64,000 bases of DNA from Photobacterium angustum (GCF_003026365.1 NZ_PYOM01000007.1:124001-188000), one strand, 5' to 3'; counted from the stretch's first letter, positions 1-10,127 are shown. Notes: generated from the letters alone by a model not told the origin. Program-made: numbers and translations.

Positions 1-1
1 A

Positions 2-1231
2 GGGGCTGATACGGCTTGGTGGGGATACCTTGTTCTTGCCTTTGGCTGTGTATCATCTGTTCTTGGTGTGATGTATGCACTGGCTGAACATGACATTAAA
101 CGATTATTGGCTTATCACACCGTTGAAAATGTGGGCATTATTCTAATGGGTGTTGGTATTGGTATGGTTGGCATTGCAACGAACCATCCTGTTATCGCAA
201 CATTAGGTCTACTCGGTGGTTTATACCATTTATTAAATCACGCTGTATTTAAAGGGTTATTGTTCTTAGGTGCAGGCTCCGTTATTTTCCGTGTTCATAC
301 TAAAGATATGGAAAAAATGGGAGGCTTGGCGAAAGTGATGCCTTATACCGCTATTGCTTTTCTTATCGGTACGATGGCTATTTCTGCGTTACCGCCTTTA
401 AATGGCTTCGTTAGTGAATGGTTTATCTATCAGTCTCTTCTTTCCATGAGTAAAGAAGGCAATTTCTTAATGACAATTGCTGGGCCTATTGCCGTTGTAA
501 TGCTGGCATTAACGGGTGCATTAGCTTGCATGTGTTTTGTTAAAGTGTATGGAATTTGTTTTGGCGGTGCGCCACGTAGTGAAAGTGCGGCAAAAGCAAC
601 AGAAGTACCTTGGCCAATGGTGGCTGCTACAGCAGGGCTTGCTGGAGTTTGTATTGCACTTGGCGTTGGCTCGCCATGGGTTGCACCTATTATCTCTCAT
701 GTTGCATCAAGCTTAACATCTGCAGAATCAGTGACGGTTACGCAAGGTATCGCGTTAATTCCTGATAACGCTTCACAAGCTATTCTTTCTACGCCTGTAA
801 TCGCATTAACATTAATTGGATTACTGATTGTACCTTTATTAATTCTTGCCATTTTCAAAGGTAAAAAGTTACAACGTCGCCATTCCGGCGATCCATGGGC
901 ATGTGGTTATGCTTATGAAGATCGAATGATGGTTTCTGCTGGTGGCTTCACTCAACCACTTCGTGAAATGTTTGCCCCGTTATACCGCATTCGTCAACAG
1001 CTAGATCCTAGTAGGCTAATGGTTTCAATCCTAAAAGGAACGACTTCTACTGCCGCCAATATTGAACCTTTCTTTGATAACAAAGTTGTTTTACCGATTG
1101 CACGAGGTGTACAGCGTGTAGGTAGAGTTGTTCAGTGGCTTCAGTATGGTGATTTCCGTACTTACTGTCTGTACATGGTTATCGCATTAGTGGTGCTGTT
1201 ATTTATTCCCGTTGATTTAGGAGCGAAGTAA
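2..1231 (+). CDS. hyfB: Hydrogenase-4 membrane subunit HyfB (C-terminal part, cut by window edge)
   Basis: The frame is open from base 2, so the gene begins upstream. About 409 residues are visible, against roughly 670 in E. coli HyfB. The protein is a multi-spanning membrane subunit of the NuoL/antiporter type. The visible part includes the loop EHDIKRLLAYHTVENVG and the helix GLYHLLNHAVFKGLLFL, which carries the family's conserved His and Lys residues. It sits in the membrane arm of the formate hydrogenlyase and is thought to couple electron flow to ion movement. The stop codon overlaps the hyfC start (TAATG), so the two are translationally coupled. Identity is firm; the N-terminal third is not visible. 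Confidence 0.93.
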   Translation, partial: GADTAWWGYLVLAFGCVSSVLGVMYALAEHDIKRLLAYHTVENVGIILMGVGIGMVGIATNHPVIATLGLLGGLYHLLNHAVFKGLLFLGAGSVIFRVHTKDMEKMGGLAKVMPYTAIAFLIGTMAISALPPLNGFVSEWFIYQSLLSMSKEGNFLMTIAGPIAVVMLALTGALACMCFVKVYGICFGGAPRSESAAKATEVPWPMVAATAGLAGVCIALGVGSPWVAPIISHVASSLTSAESVTVTQGIALIPDNASQAILSTPVIALTLIGLLIVPLLILAIFKGKKLQRRHSGDPWACGYAYEDRMMVSAGGFTQPLREMFAPLYRIRQQLDPSRLMVSILKGTTSTAANIEPFFDNKVVLPIARGVQRVGRVVQWLQYGDFRTYCLYMVIALVVLLFIPVDLGAK

Positions 1232-2184
1232 TGCCTGTACTAGAGATGCCAAGTGCTAGCATGATTGCATTAGCTTTAACTCAAGCTTTGTTAATGGTGC
1301 TACTCGCGCCATTAGTAACCGGCTTTTCTCGAGTTATAAGAGCGAAAATGCATTCTCGCCAAGGCCCTGGCTTACTACAAGATTATCGCGATATCATCAA
1401 ATTACTCCGTCGCCAAGAAGTTGCACCAGCAACTGCGGGCATTATATTTTTTATTATGCCCGTCGTACTAATGATCACAATGCTGTTGATTGGTATGGCT
1501 TTACCAACGGTAACGAATGAATCACCTTTTCCTATTGCAGGAGATGTGATTACCGATATTTATTTGTTCGCGATTTTTCGCTTCTTCTTTTCTTTATCTG
1601 GTTTAGATTCAGGCAGTATGTTTGCTGGTGTTGGTTCAAGTCGTGAATTAACGCTAGGGGTATTGGTTGAGCCTATTTTGATGCTTTCGATTTTTACAAT
1701 GGCATTAATTGCAGGTACTTCGGATTTAGGTCTAATTAGCTCGCATATGGCAACACAGCCATGGGTTGCTCCAGGTGCAACGGTACTGGCAGGTATTGCT
1801 TGTGCATTTGTTGTTTTCATTGAAATGGGAAAACTTCCATTTGACTGTGCTGAAGCTGAGCAAGAGTTACAAGAAGGTCCTGTAACAGAGTATGCAGGTT
1901 CTGGTTTGGCGATGGTTAAATTAGGATTAGGGCTAAAACAACTGGTCGTTGCTCAATTATTTATCGCTATTTTTATTCCATTTGGTAAAGCGACAGAGCT
2001 CACTTTTTCATCATTAACAATTGCAACTGTTATTTTGTTAGCGAAATTGTTTGTGCTCTTTTTGCTTGCAGGTCTGGTTGAAAACAGTGTGGCTCGTACG
2101 CGATTTATAAAAACGCATCACCTAACTTGGGTGGGGTTTGGAGTTGCAGTTTTAGGCTTCATCTTTTATTTAACCGGATTATAG
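1231..2184 (+). CDS. hyfC: Hydrogenase-4 membrane subunit HyfC (NuoH-like)
   Basis: This 317-residue protein matches the expected length of HyfC/HycD (about 315). It is the NuoH-like subunit that anchors the hydrogenase peripheral arm to the membrane. It has several hydrophobic helices, and the early cytoplasmic segment RQGPGLLQDYRDIIKLLR is the family hallmark. The acidic loop FDCAEAEQELQEGPVTEY is the conserved quinone-site-like loop. The ATG overlaps the hyfB stop by one base, so start and operon membership are clear. Confidence 0.95.
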   Translation: MPVLEMPSASMIALALTQALLMVLLAPLVTGFSRVIRAKMHSRQGPGLLQDYRDIIKLLRRQEVAPATAGIIFFIMPVVLMITMLLIGMALPTVTNESPFPIAGDVITDIYLFAIFRFFFSLSGLDSGSMFAGVGSSRELTLGVLVEPILMLSIFTMALIAGTSDLGLISSHMATQPWVAPGATVLAGIACAFVVFIEMGKLPFDCAEAEQELQEGPVTEYAGSGLAMVKLGLGLKQLVVAQLFIAIFIPFGKATELTFSSLTIATVILLAKLFVLFLLAGLVENSVARTRFIKTHHLTWVGFGVAVLGFIFYLTGL

Positions 2185-2202
2185 GGAGCAGAGAAAATCA
2201 CT

Positions 2203-3642
2203 ATGGAAATTATTGCTCTATTAACGATCCTTACGCCATTTTTAGGTGCGATTCTTACTTTGCTAGTACCAAAAGAATCGGCTAAATGGATCTGTCAGAT
2301 TTTTGCTGGATTAGCGTCACTGGGGGCGTTGTCACTTGCTGTTGCTTTCTTTAATCAAGGTAGTGTTAGTACAACTTTTCCAATATTGCAGATATCGCAT
2401 ATTGAGTTATTTGGATTAACTATTGATAAAGTCAGTACGCTTATTACGTTTGCTGTTGTTGTACTTGGTCTTTTAGTTAGCATCTATTCATTAGGTTATA
2501 TGAATGAAGGTAACCGAGAGCACCCGCATAATGGCGAACCTCGTTACTATGCTTTTCTATTGATCTTTATCGGTGCAATGGCAGGGCTTGTTTTATCCTC
2601 CACGATCCTTGGTCAGCTATTGTTCTTTGAGATTACTGGTGCTTGTTCATGGTCTTTAATTGGTTATTATCAAAAGCCGACATCACTAAAAGCAGCATTA
2701 AAGGCTTTATTAGTTACTCATTTTGCTTCTATTGGTTTATTTATTGCAGCAGCATTTTTATTTAAAGCGACGGGAACATTTTCAGTATCTGCTATTGCGG
2801 GTTTAGACGACTATACAAAAGTCATCGTAATGCTAGGCATTTTGTTTGCCGCTTGGGGTAAATCAGCTCAGCTGCCGTTACACGTTTGGTTGCCTGACGC
2901 GATGAATGCTCCAACGCCGGTTAGTGCATACCTGCACGCCGCTTCAATGGTAAAGGTTGGTGTTTATATCTTTGCTCGTGCGATTATGTCGGCGGGAGAA
3001 ATCCCTGAAATTGTTGGTATTATTGGTGTTGTTGGTGCAACGATCACCTTGGTATATGGTTTCATTATGTACTTGCCACAAAAGGACATGAAGCGACTTC
3101 TTGCTTACTCAACAATTACCCAGCTATCTTATATTTTCCTTGCCTTATCTCTGGCTACATTCGGTTCAAAATTAGCATTTGAAGGCGGTATCACTTATAT
3201 CTTCAATCACGCATTTGCGAAGAGTTTATTCTTCCTTGTTGCCGGTGCTCTGAGTTATACCTGTGGTACTCGTATGCTGCCAGCATTAAAAGGCATTATT
3301 AAAGCATCTCCGTTATTAGCGGTTGGTTTCTGTATTGCAGCCCTTGCTATTACAGGGGTTCCACCATTTAACGGTTTCTTTAGTAAGTTCCCACTGTTTG
3401 CCGCTGGTTTTGATCTTGCCAATACTCACCCATGGTTGTTGCCTATTATGGTGATTGCCCTGATTGAGTCTGTCGCAAGTTTTGGTTGGATCATGTACTG
3501 GTTCGGCAAAACTGTGGTTGGTGAGCCATCAGAAGCGGTTGCTTCTGCAACTCCTGTCCCTGCTTCAATGAAGCTGGTTCTGGTTATCTTGATTGTAATG
3601 TCATTTGCATCAAGCTTCATTGCATCTAGCTGGTTAAGCTAA
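2203..3642 (+). CDS. hyfD: Hydrogenase-4 membrane subunit HyfD (antiporter-like)
   Basis: The 479-residue length equals that of E. coli HyfD. It is a NuoL/M/N-like antiporter subunit with about 13-14 predicted helices. It carries the loop KSAQLPLHVWLPDAMNAPTP and the segment KDMKRLLAYSTITQLSY, both typical of proton-translocating subunits. HyfD is one of the extra membrane subunits that separates the Hyf (FHL-2) type from the smaller Hyc (FHL-1) type. It lies 18 bases after hyfC, with GGGAG ahead of the start. Any role in energy conservation is a family-level inference. Confidence 0.94.
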   Translation: MEIIALLTILTPFLGAILTLLVPKESAKWICQIFAGLASLGALSLAVAFFNQGSVSTTFPILQISHIELFGLTIDKVSTLITFAVVVLGLLVSIYSLGYMNEGNREHPHNGEPRYYAFLLIFIGAMAGLVLSSTILGQLLFFEITGACSWSLIGYYQKPTSLKAALKALLVTHFASIGLFIAAAFLFKATGTFSVSAIAGLDDYTKVIVMLGILFAAWGKSAQLPLHVWLPDAMNAPTPVSAYLHAASMVKVGVYIFARAIMSAGEIPEIVGIIGVVGATITLVYGFIMYLPQKDMKRLLAYSTITQLSYIFLALSLATFGSKLAFEGGITYIFNHAFAKSLFFLVAGALSYTCGTRMLPALKGIIKASPLLAVGFCIAALAITGVPPFNGFFSKFPLFAAGFDLANTHPWLLPIMVIALIESVASFGWIMYWFGKTVVGEPSEAVASATPVPASMKLVLVILIVMSFASSFIASSWLS

Positions 3643-3651
3643 GGAATTTTT

Positions 3652-4302
3652 ATGAATGGTGAAATTGTCATTAATAATTTAGCAGGACTGCTGATTGTTA
3701 CATCATTATTGGTAATTGCGGTAAATAAGCCGAAATTAGTTGCTCTGCTTTATTCATTACAGTCTTTGGTTTTAGTGCTTACTTTTGTCGCGATTGCGAA
3801 TACATTTGATGCGCCTGAACTTTACCATTGGTCGATAACAGCTGTTATCACTAAGGTTATTCTACTCCCTGCTATTTTGTATTTTTCTTTTGGTAAAATG
3901 CGTGATCCTATAGCAGATAAGCCGGTTATTTCAGTGCCTTGGCAAATTGTTACTGGCGGTCTAATTATGTTGGTTAGCTTTTTAGCTATTGAACATGTGC
4001 AGTTACCGCTGTTAGCACAATTAAAACCTGCTCTTGCTGTTTCATTAGGGCATTTTTTCCTTGGTTTATTATGCATTGTTTCGCAACGAAATATCCTGAA
4101 GCAATTATTTGGTTATTGTTTAATGGAAAATGGCTCCTCTCTAACGTTGGCTTTGATGGCTAATAAAGCACCGGGTCTCGTTGAAATTGGTGTCACGATT
4201 GATGCACTGTTTGCGGTGATCTTTATGGTGATATTAGTTCGTCAAATTTACAAAAAGTTACATACGCTTGATGTACAACAACTCACGTCGCTGAAGGGGT
4301 AA
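3652..4302 (+). CDS. hyfE: Hydrogenase-4 membrane subunit HyfE
   Basis: The 216 residues match the length of E. coli HyfE. The protein is hydrophobic with about six or seven helices, and its second half resembles a NuoK-like subunit (segment FGYCLMENGSSLTLALMA). It belongs to the membrane arm of hydrogenase-4. Nine bases separate it from hyfD and three from hyfF. AAGGAA lies just upstream of the ATG. HyfE, like HyfD and HyfF, has no counterpart in the small Hyc complex, which supports the FHL-2 assignment. Confidence 0.93.
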   Translation: MNGEIVINNLAGLLIVTSLLVIAVNKPKLVALLYSLQSLVLVLTFVAIANTFDAPELYHWSITAVITKVILLPAILYFSFGKMRDPIADKPVISVPWQIVTGGLIMLVSFLAIEHVQLPLLAQLKPALAVSLGHFFLGLLCIVSQRNILKQLFGYCLMENGSSLTLALMANKAPGLVEIGVTIDALFAVIFMVILVRQIYKKLHTLDVQQLTSLKG

Positions 4303-4305
4303 TTT

Positions 4306-5883
4306 ATGTCATCTACAGTTTTACTCTTGAGTGTAATAGCGGCTCCGCTTATCGCATCTATAATCAGTTTATTGTCGTACTTTGCTGGAAGTAGTGTACG
4401 TAAAGGCGCTATTTGTCTGCATGTTATTAGTACTATTATCGTATTAGTTGGTACGAGTACTTTAGCCTGGTCTGTCTTTACTCAAGGTCCACTATTGGCA
4501 CTGGATAGTTGGTTTTACCTTGATGGATTATCTGGATTGTTTATTGCGGTATTAGGTGTTGTTGGATTTATTACCGGTCTTTATTCGTTGGGATACATTG
4601 GTCACGAATATAAAGAAGGTGAGATCGACGGTAAAAAAGTATCGCTATACTACGGCTTATTTAATTTGTTCTTAGCCACAATGCTTATCTCGGTTGCGTC
4701 TAATAATGTGATTATGATGTGGGTTGCGATTGAAGCAACAACCGTCAGCTCTGTATTTTTAGTTGGCTTGTACGGTAAGCGTTCTTCTTTAGAAGCGGCT
4801 TGGAAATATATTGTTATTTGTAGTGTCGGTGTTGCTTTCGGTCTATTTGGTTCAATTCTCGCTTATTCAAATGCTGCAGCCGTATTATCACCGATTGATC
4901 ACCCTGTTTTATGGACGACGATAAAAGAGAATGCCACGTTACTTGATCCAACGTTGGTGCATCTTTCCTTTGTTTTCATCATTATTGGTTTTGGTACGAA
5001 AACAGGCTTGTTCCCTATGCATGCCTGGTTACCTGACGCTCACTCAGAAGCTCCGAGTCCTGTTAGTGCATTATTATCTGCAGGCCTTCTAAACTGTGCG
5101 CTGTTGGTTATTTTGCGTTACTACATCATTACGGTTAAAGCTATTGGTCCGCATTTCCCACAAATGCTGTTAATGACCTTTGGCTTTCTTTCTGTAGCTG
5201 TTGCTGCATTCTTCATCATTACTCAGCGAGATATCAAACGTTTATTAGCGTATTCAAGTGTCGAAAATATGGGATTGATAACACTTGCGATTGGCTTAGG
5301 TCCTATCGGTGTTATTGCTGGTTTATTACATGTTATTAATCACAGTTTGGGTAAGACATTAATGTTTTGTGGAGCCGGTAATATCCTGTTGAAATTTGGT
5401 TCAAGAAATATTGATGAAGTGAAAGGTATTATGCGTGTCGCACCGGTAACAGCCATTTTAGTTGGTGTTGGTGCGCTAGCGCTTGGCGGTGTGCCTCCAT
5501 TTAATCTATTCATTAGTGAGTTTATGGTAGTTACTGCAGGTATTAGCTCGGGTAATACCATGTTTACAATCATCTTGTTATTGATGTTAACCATTGTATT
5601 AGCCGGTTTGGCAAGAATGGTTGCTAGCTGTGTTCTTGGGCCTAAACCTGATCATATTGAAAGAGGGGAATTAGGTTTCATGACAACAGCTCCACTTGTT
5701 TTGTTATTAATAGCCATGGTCATTATGGGTACTGCTATTCCTCAACCTGTACTTACTGGACTAGATCATGCGGCCTTGGTTGTATTAGACAGTCAAGATA
5801 CAACCATAATTGATGCCTTACATCTTCCTTGGGAGTCGTCACCGTCTTCCCATACAACAACAGCTTCTGTAGCCCTTAAATAA
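4306..5883 (+). CDS. hyfF: Hydrogenase-4 membrane subunit HyfF (antiporter-like)
   Basis: This 525-residue antiporter-like membrane subunit is almost the same length as E. coli HyfF. Conserved blocks include GLFPMHAWLPDAHSEAPSP and RDIKRLLAYSSVENMGLI, with the Lys and His residues of the NuoL/M/N family. The C-terminal 25 residues are polar. It is the third such subunit in the operon (with HyfB and HyfD), so this complex could carry several ion channels. It starts three bases after hyfE and ends 17 bases before hyfG. Confidence 0.94.
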   Translation: MSSTVLLLSVIAAPLIASIISLLSYFAGSSVRKGAICLHVISTIIVLVGTSTLAWSVFTQGPLLALDSWFYLDGLSGLFIAVLGVVGFITGLYSLGYIGHEYKEGEIDGKKVSLYYGLFNLFLATMLISVASNNVIMMWVAIEATTVSSVFLVGLYGKRSSLEAAWKYIVICSVGVAFGLFGSILAYSNAAAVLSPIDHPVLWTTIKENATLLDPTLVHLSFVFIIIGFGTKTGLFPMHAWLPDAHSEAPSPVSALLSAGLLNCALLVILRYYIITVKAIGPHFPQMLLMTFGFLSVAVAAFFIITQRDIKRLLAYSSVENMGLITLAIGLGPIGVIAGLLHVINHSLGKTLMFCGAGNILLKFGSRNIDEVKGIMRVAPVTAILVGVGALALGGVPPFNLFISEFMVVTAGISSGNTMFTIILLLMLTIVLAGLARMVASCVLGPKPDHIERGELGFMTTAPLVLLLIAMVIMGTAIPQPVLTGLDHAALVVLDSQDTTIIDALHLPWESSPSSHTTTASVALK

Positions 5884-5900
5884 AGAGAGATGAGTGTAAT

Positions 5901-7634
5901 ATGTTTGAACTCAATGATAATAATCAAAAAAAAGGCGCTAACTACGTTGCTGGTGTTCGTCACTTTTTCCCATCAGCCATTATTGATGAAGAGTGGCAAA
6001 CGGATAATCAAGTAACAATTACGGTAAAAATGACCTCGCTAATCGAAGTGATGAAGTGGCTTTATTACGATCAAGGGGGCTGGTTAACAGTAACATTTGG
6101 TAATGACGAGCGTAGCCTAAATGGTCACTTTGCTGTCTACCACGCGCTTTCTATGGAAGGTGAAGTGAAAAGTTGGGTAACAGTAAAAGTATTAGTAGAT
6201 GCTAATAGCCAAGAGTTTATTTCTATCACTCCAACAATACCTGCAGCGGTTTGGGGCGAACGTGAAATTCGTGACATGTATGGCTTACGTCCTGTTGGTT
6301 TACCTGATGAGCGTCGATTAGTCTTACCTGATGATTGGCCTGAAGATCTCCATCCATTAAGAAAAGATGCGATGGATTATCGTCAGCGTCCTCAGCCAAC
6401 GACTGAAACCGAAACTTACCAGTTTGATAACCAATTAGGTGATGATAGCAACCGCATAGTACCTGTTGGACCATTACACATTACCTCTGATGAGCCTGGT
6501 CACTTCCGTTTATTCGTTGATGGTGAAGACATTGTTGATGCGGACTACCGCATGTTCTACGTTCACCGTGGTATGGAAAAACTGGCAGAAACACGTATGG
6601 GTTACCATGAGGTAGCGCAGTTAACTGACCGTGTTTGTGGTATCTGTGGCTTTACCCATAGTGTGGGTTATAGCAACACTATCGAAAATGCATTATCGGT
6701 TGATGTGCCATTCCGCGCCAAAATGATCCGTACTGTTTTACTTGAAGTTGAGCGTCTTCACAGCCACTTGTTAAACATTGGTCTCTCGAGCCACTTTGTC
6801 GGTTTTGATTCTGGTTTCATGCAGTTCTTTCGCGTACGTGAAAAAACGATGGAATTGGCGGAAGTATTAACCGGTGCACGTAAAACTTACGGCATGAATT
6901 TGATTGGTGGTGTGCGTCGCGATTTCTTGAAAGAACAACGCCTTAAAGGTATTGCGTTAGTTAAAGAAGTACGCAAAACCTTTACTGAGTTAGTAGAAGT
7001 ACTCCTCGGAACGCCCAATATTGAAAGCCGTATTGCTGGAGTTGGTATTTTGTCGAAGCAAGTTGCACGTGATTACAGTCCAGTTGGTCCTCTTATTCGT
7101 GCAAGTGGTTTTAATCGAGATGTTCGAACCGTTCATGGCCAGTCTTTAGAGTCTTATGGTGATGTTCCGATGGAATTACAAACCATGGATGGCGGTGATG
7201 TTCAGTCTCGTGTGATGGTTCGTATTCGTGAAGTATTCGACTCTTTAAACATTGTGGAATATGGTCTCGATCATTTACCACCAGGTGCTATTTTAACCGA
7301 AAGTTTTGACTACGTACCTAACAAGTTTGCTTTAGGCTTTACAGAAGCACCACGTGGGGAAAATGTTCACTGGAGCATGACGGGGGATAACCAAAAACTA
7401 TTCCGCTGGCGTTGTCGTGCAGCGACGTATGCGAACTGGCCTACGTTACGTTACATGTTACGAGGTAACACTGTTGCTGACGCGCCGTTAATTATCGGTA
7501 GTTTGGATCCATGCTACTCATGTACTGACCGTGTCACCATTGTTGATACTAAGAAGAAGCGTAGCAAAACTATTCCATATAAAGCGATTGAGCAATACAG
7601 CATCGACCGTAAAAATTCACCGTTTAAGCTGTAG
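5901..7634 (+). CDS. hyfG: NiFe hydrogenase-4 large subunit HyfG
   Basis: At 577 residues this is a fusion. Residues 1 to about 170 are a NuoC-like domain and the rest is the NiFe catalytic subunit. The active-site ligands are visible as C246-G-I-C249 (in DRVCGICGFTH) and C538-Y-S-C541 (in DPCYSCTDR). About 33 residues follow the conserved Arg544. In the relative HycE a 32-residue tail at this point is removed by the protease HycI after nickel insertion, so HyfG probably matures the same way, with a matching protease encoded at 9481. It acts in the cytoplasm on the membrane arm and reduces protons to H2. Confidence 0.96.
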   Translation: MFELNDNNQKKGANYVAGVRHFFPSAIIDEEWQTDNQVTITVKMTSLIEVMKWLYYDQGGWLTVTFGNDERSLNGHFAVYHALSMEGEVKSWVTVKVLVDANSQEFISITPTIPAAVWGEREIRDMYGLRPVGLPDERRLVLPDDWPEDLHPLRKDAMDYRQRPQPTTETETYQFDNQLGDDSNRIVPVGPLHITSDEPGHFRLFVDGEDIVDADYRMFYVHRGMEKLAETRMGYHEVAQLTDRVCGICGFTHSVGYSNTIENALSVDVPFRAKMIRTVLLEVERLHSHLLNIGLSSHFVGFDSGFMQFFRVREKTMELAEVLTGARKTYGMNLIGGVRRDFLKEQRLKGIALVKEVRKTFTELVEVLLGTPNIESRIAGVGILSKQVARDYSPVGPLIRASGFNRDVRTVHGQSLESYGDVPMELQTMDGGDVQSRVMVRIREVFDSLNIVEYGLDHLPPGAILTESFDYVPNKFALGFTEAPRGENVHWSMTGDNQKLFRWRCRAATYANWPTLRYMLRGNTVADAPLIIGSLDPCYSCTDRVTIVDTKKKRSKTIPYKAIEQYSIDRKNSPFKL

Positions 7635-7642
7635 GAGGCGAT

Positions 7643-8191
7643 GTGTTTAAATTATTAAAGACTGTCTTAAAAACCGGTGAAGTTACAACTAAATATCCAT
7701 TCTCACCACTGGAAGTTAATGAAGATTTTCGCGGTAAGCCAGAGCTAGATGCGGATCAGTGTCTTTCTTGTGCTGCGTGTATGCGTGCTTGTCCCGCTAA
7801 TGCATTGATAATGGAAACTGACGAAAAAGCAGGAACTCGCCGCTGGGAGCTCTCTCTTGCTAGGTGTATTTATTGCGGTCGTTGCGAGGAAGTATGTCCA
7901 ACGCACGCTATAAAGTTATCGCAAAATTTTGAATTAGCAGTAACAAATAAAGCCGATTTATATGAAAGTGCGACATTCCAGTTAGAAAATTGTTGTGAGT
8001 GTGAACGTCCATTCGTTGCTCGTAAATTATTAGAGTATGTACTTGATACAATGGAGCAAAGCGGTTTAAGCCGTGATCAATTAGATTTACGTCGCCAACA
8101 ACTAGAAACCTGCCCAGAATGTCGCCGTCGTAATAATATGCTGGACAGCGAGAATGTAAGTCATCTACGTTTTCTTGAGGAGTCAAAGTGA
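7643..8191 (+). CDS. hyfH: Hydrogenase-4 iron-sulfur subunit HyfH
   Basis: This 182-residue polyferredoxin-type subunit (NuoI-like) has two 4Fe-4S motifs, [12 protein letters not shown] and [12 protein letters not shown]. More paired Cys lie in the C-terminal part (CCECERP, CPECRRR), as in HyfH/HycF. It passes electrons to the hydrogenase small subunit. The start is GTG at 7643: AGGAGG at 7633-7638 sits four bases upstream, and the ATG at 7641 is out of frame. The stop overlaps the hyfI start. Confidence 0.95.
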   Translation: MFKLLKTVLKTGEVTTKYPFSPLEVNEDFRGKPELDADQCLSCAACMRACPANALIMETDEKAGTRRWELSLARCIYCGRCEEVCPTHAIKLSQNFELAVTNKADLYESATFQLENCCECERPFVARKLLEYVLDTMEQSGLSRDQLDLRRQQLETCPECRRRNNMLDSENVSHLRFLEESK

Positions 8192-9021
8192 AAGGTATCA
8201 AACAACTAGTAGGCACGGCACATACTGAAACGGTACCTGTTGAATTACCGCCGAATAGCCAAAAGCTAAAAGATGCATTGATCAAAGAAATTCGCCGTTC
8301 AGCCTATGTATATCGTATTGACTGTGGCGGTTGCAATGCCTGTGAAATTGAAATCTTTGCAGCCACGACCCCCGTTTTTGATACGGAACGTTTTGGAATT
8401 AAGATTGTTGCTTCGCCACGTCATGCAGATATTTTGCTGTATACAGGGTCAGTAACACGTGCAATGCGAGCACCTGCCTTGCGAGCATATGAAGCTGCTC
8501 CAGACCCAAAGATTGTTATTTCTTATGGTGCATGTGGTTGTGATGGCGGTATATTCCATGACTTATATTGTGTATGGGGCGGCACTGACAAGATTGTACC
8601 TGTAGATGTATACATTCCAGGTTGTCCACCAACCCCCGCGGCAACGATTTACGGTTTTGCTGTAGCGTTAGGTTTGTTAGATCAAAAGTTGAAAACTAAA
8701 ACACATACCCCTGATGAACAAAAAGCGAGCCTTAAACATACAGAAATCCCACTGGATATAAAGGTGATGATTGAGCGTCAAGCCCGCTTACTTGCAGGTT
8801 ATGTTCAAGGCCAACGTATTGCAGATGAAGTGATGGATGTATTGGCAACCTGCAGTACTGATAACGTTGATAGCAAGATTGCGGATTACTTAGCGGAAAA
8901 AGACGATCCACGTTTAACGGAAATCGTAAATATTCTGCTGAGCAAAACTATGTCAGCATTAACGGGACAACCTGCGTGTGCGACAGAGCAAAAAGCGTGT
9001 TGCGGAGGAGATCATGCCTAA
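8188..9021 (+). CDS. hyfI: NiFe hydrogenase-4 small subunit HyfI
   Basis: This NuoB-like small subunit carries the proximal 4Fe-4S cluster. The ligands are visible as [20 protein letters not shown] and PGCPP. It starts with GTG in a four-base overlap (GTGA) with the hyfH stop. At 277 residues it is about 25 longer than E. coli HyfI (252). The extra tail is Cys-rich ([15 protein letters not shown]) and ends the protein with four Cys and one His. The tail's role is unknown; metal binding is a guess. The rest of the protein is a confident match. Confidence 0.94.
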   Translation: MKGIKQLVGTAHTETVPVELPPNSQKLKDALIKEIRRSAYVYRIDCGGCNACEIEIFAATTPVFDTERFGIKIVASPRHADILLYTGSVTRAMRAPALRAYEAAPDPKIVISYGACGCDGGIFHDLYCVWGGTDKIVPVDVYIPGCPPTPAATIYGFAVALGLLDQKLKTKTHTPDEQKASLKHTEIPLDIKVMIERQARLLAGYVQGQRIADEVMDVLATCSTDNVDSKIADYLAEKDDPRLTEIVNILLSKTMSALTGQPACATEQKACCGGDHA

Positions 9022-9478
9022 TAGCAAGATTGCCGATTTACCTGAAGAATTAACGCAATCTCGCCACCTTGAGAAAAATGTATATTTCTACAGCTTAGGT
9101 CGTAAGTTTGTTGATGAAAGTTATGATGTTCCAGAAGAAGCCAAGCAAATTATGTACTATAGCTTGGCGATTGGTCACCATCTTGGTGTTGTGGATTGCT
9201 TAGATGCAGTATTGAAATGTTCAGGTCATGAGTATCTTGACTGGATCTGTGGATTAGACCAAAGCGGTGAAGCATTTCGTAAAATGAAAGGCTTTCTGGT
9301 GTTTGGTGAAATCACGATTTACCCAGAGCATTTAAACATGCTGGCACTGGCGTTTGATGGTATTGATAGCGCGATTCAAAGTGAGAAGTCAAAGCAGTTA
9401 ACTCATGGATTTATTGAAGCCTTAGGGGATATTCATCGTGAACCAACCATGTATATGATGATCCGGGGAGGGCAGTAA
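9014..9478 (+). CDS. hyfJ: Formate hydrogenlyase maturation protein HyfJ (HycH family)
   Basis: A 154-residue soluble protein of the HycH/HyfJ family, recognised by SLGRKFVDE and by [16 protein letters not shown]. Family members are needed for assembly of the hydrogenase large subunit but are not part of the final enzyme. The ATG at 9014 is preferred because GGAGGAG lies just ahead, and it gives an eight-base overlap with hyfI. A longer upstream start at 8978 would add twelve unsupported residues. Confidence 0.9.
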   Translation: MPNSKIADLPEELTQSRHLEKNVYFYSLGRKFVDESYDVPEEAKQIMYYSLAIGHHLGVVDCLDAVLKCSGHEYLDWICGLDQSGEAFRKMKGFLVFGEITIYPEHLNMLALAFDGIDSAIQSEKSKQLTHGFIEALGDIHREPTMYMMIRGGQ

Positions 9479-9480
9479 TC

Positions 9481-10005
9481 GTGCTAGAGGAAATTAATCT
9501 CTCTTCTGTCATGGGCGTAACGGTGTCGAATGACGATGTCGATCTGTCGGTCAGCAATATTGTATTGACTGTTGGTAACAACATGATGGCAGACGATGGT
9601 GCTGGTCCATTACTTGCTAAGATGATGAAAGATAATCCTATAGCGGATTGGAGCGTGCTGGAAGGCGGCTCAATGCCTGAAGATTGTTTACATCTTATTC
9701 GTAAAGCGATGCCGAAACGGGTGCTGGTGGTTGATGCCGCAGATATTGGTGAAGAAGCAGGGGAAGTACGAATCATTGATCCTGAAACCATCGTTGATAT
9801 GTATGTGGTGTCTACCCACAGTTTGCCGCTGAATTTCTTAATTGATGAATTGAAGACTTTTGTACCAGAAGTGATCTTTGTGGGTATTCAACCTGCGATT
9901 GTTGCTTTTTCATTCCCTTTAACGGAAATGGTACAACATGGTGTTGAGCAAATTTATCAACAATTATCAACTTGGCAAGGCTCGGGCGGATTCACCCACT
10001 GCTAG
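9481..10005 (+). CDS. hycI: Hydrogenase maturation protease, HycI type
   Basis: This endopeptidase should remove the C-terminal tail of HyfG after nickel insertion. It matches HycI through TVGNNMMADDGAGPLLAKMM, VLEGGSMPED and VVDAADIG, which hold the Asp residues that bind the nickel site. It also shares STHSLPLNFLIDELK and FVGIQPAIV. The GTG start is chosen because GGGGAGGG lies eight bases upstream. It gives 174 residues, about 25 more than E. coli HycI at the N terminus. It is the last gene before a terminator. Confidence 0.92.
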   Translation: MLEEINLSSVMGVTVSNDDVDLSVSNIVLTVGNNMMADDGAGPLLAKMMKDNPIADWSVLEGGSMPEDCLHLIRKAMPKRVLVVDAADIGEEAGEVRIIDPETIVDMYVVSTHSLPLNFLIDELKTFVPEVIFVGIQPAIVAFSFPLTEMVQHGVEQIYQQLSTWQGSGGFTHC

Positions 10006-10020
10006 CATTAAACTGCGATG

Positions 10021-10110
10021 GTGACGATGCTTAATCGTTTACCTGTCGATAAAGTGTCGACGATATGTGACGAAGTGTGTCGATGATGGTTATCGATACA
10101 TATCGGACAT
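10021..10110. promoter_or_regulatory. Repeated TGTCGA/GTGACGA elements, possible enhancer for the sigma-54 promoter
   Basis: TGTCGA occurs at 10044-10049, 10055-10060 and 10078-10083. GTGACGA occurs at 10021-10027 and 10067-10073, and ATCGATA-type palindromes lie nearby. These sit about 100-190 bases upstream of the sigma-54 promoter at 10207, the usual place for an enhancer of an FhlA-type activator, and such an activator is encoded at 13350. The repeats are seen; the binding role is inferred. Confidence 0.4.
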
Positions 10111-10127
10111 GTTCATTGCTGTAAATA

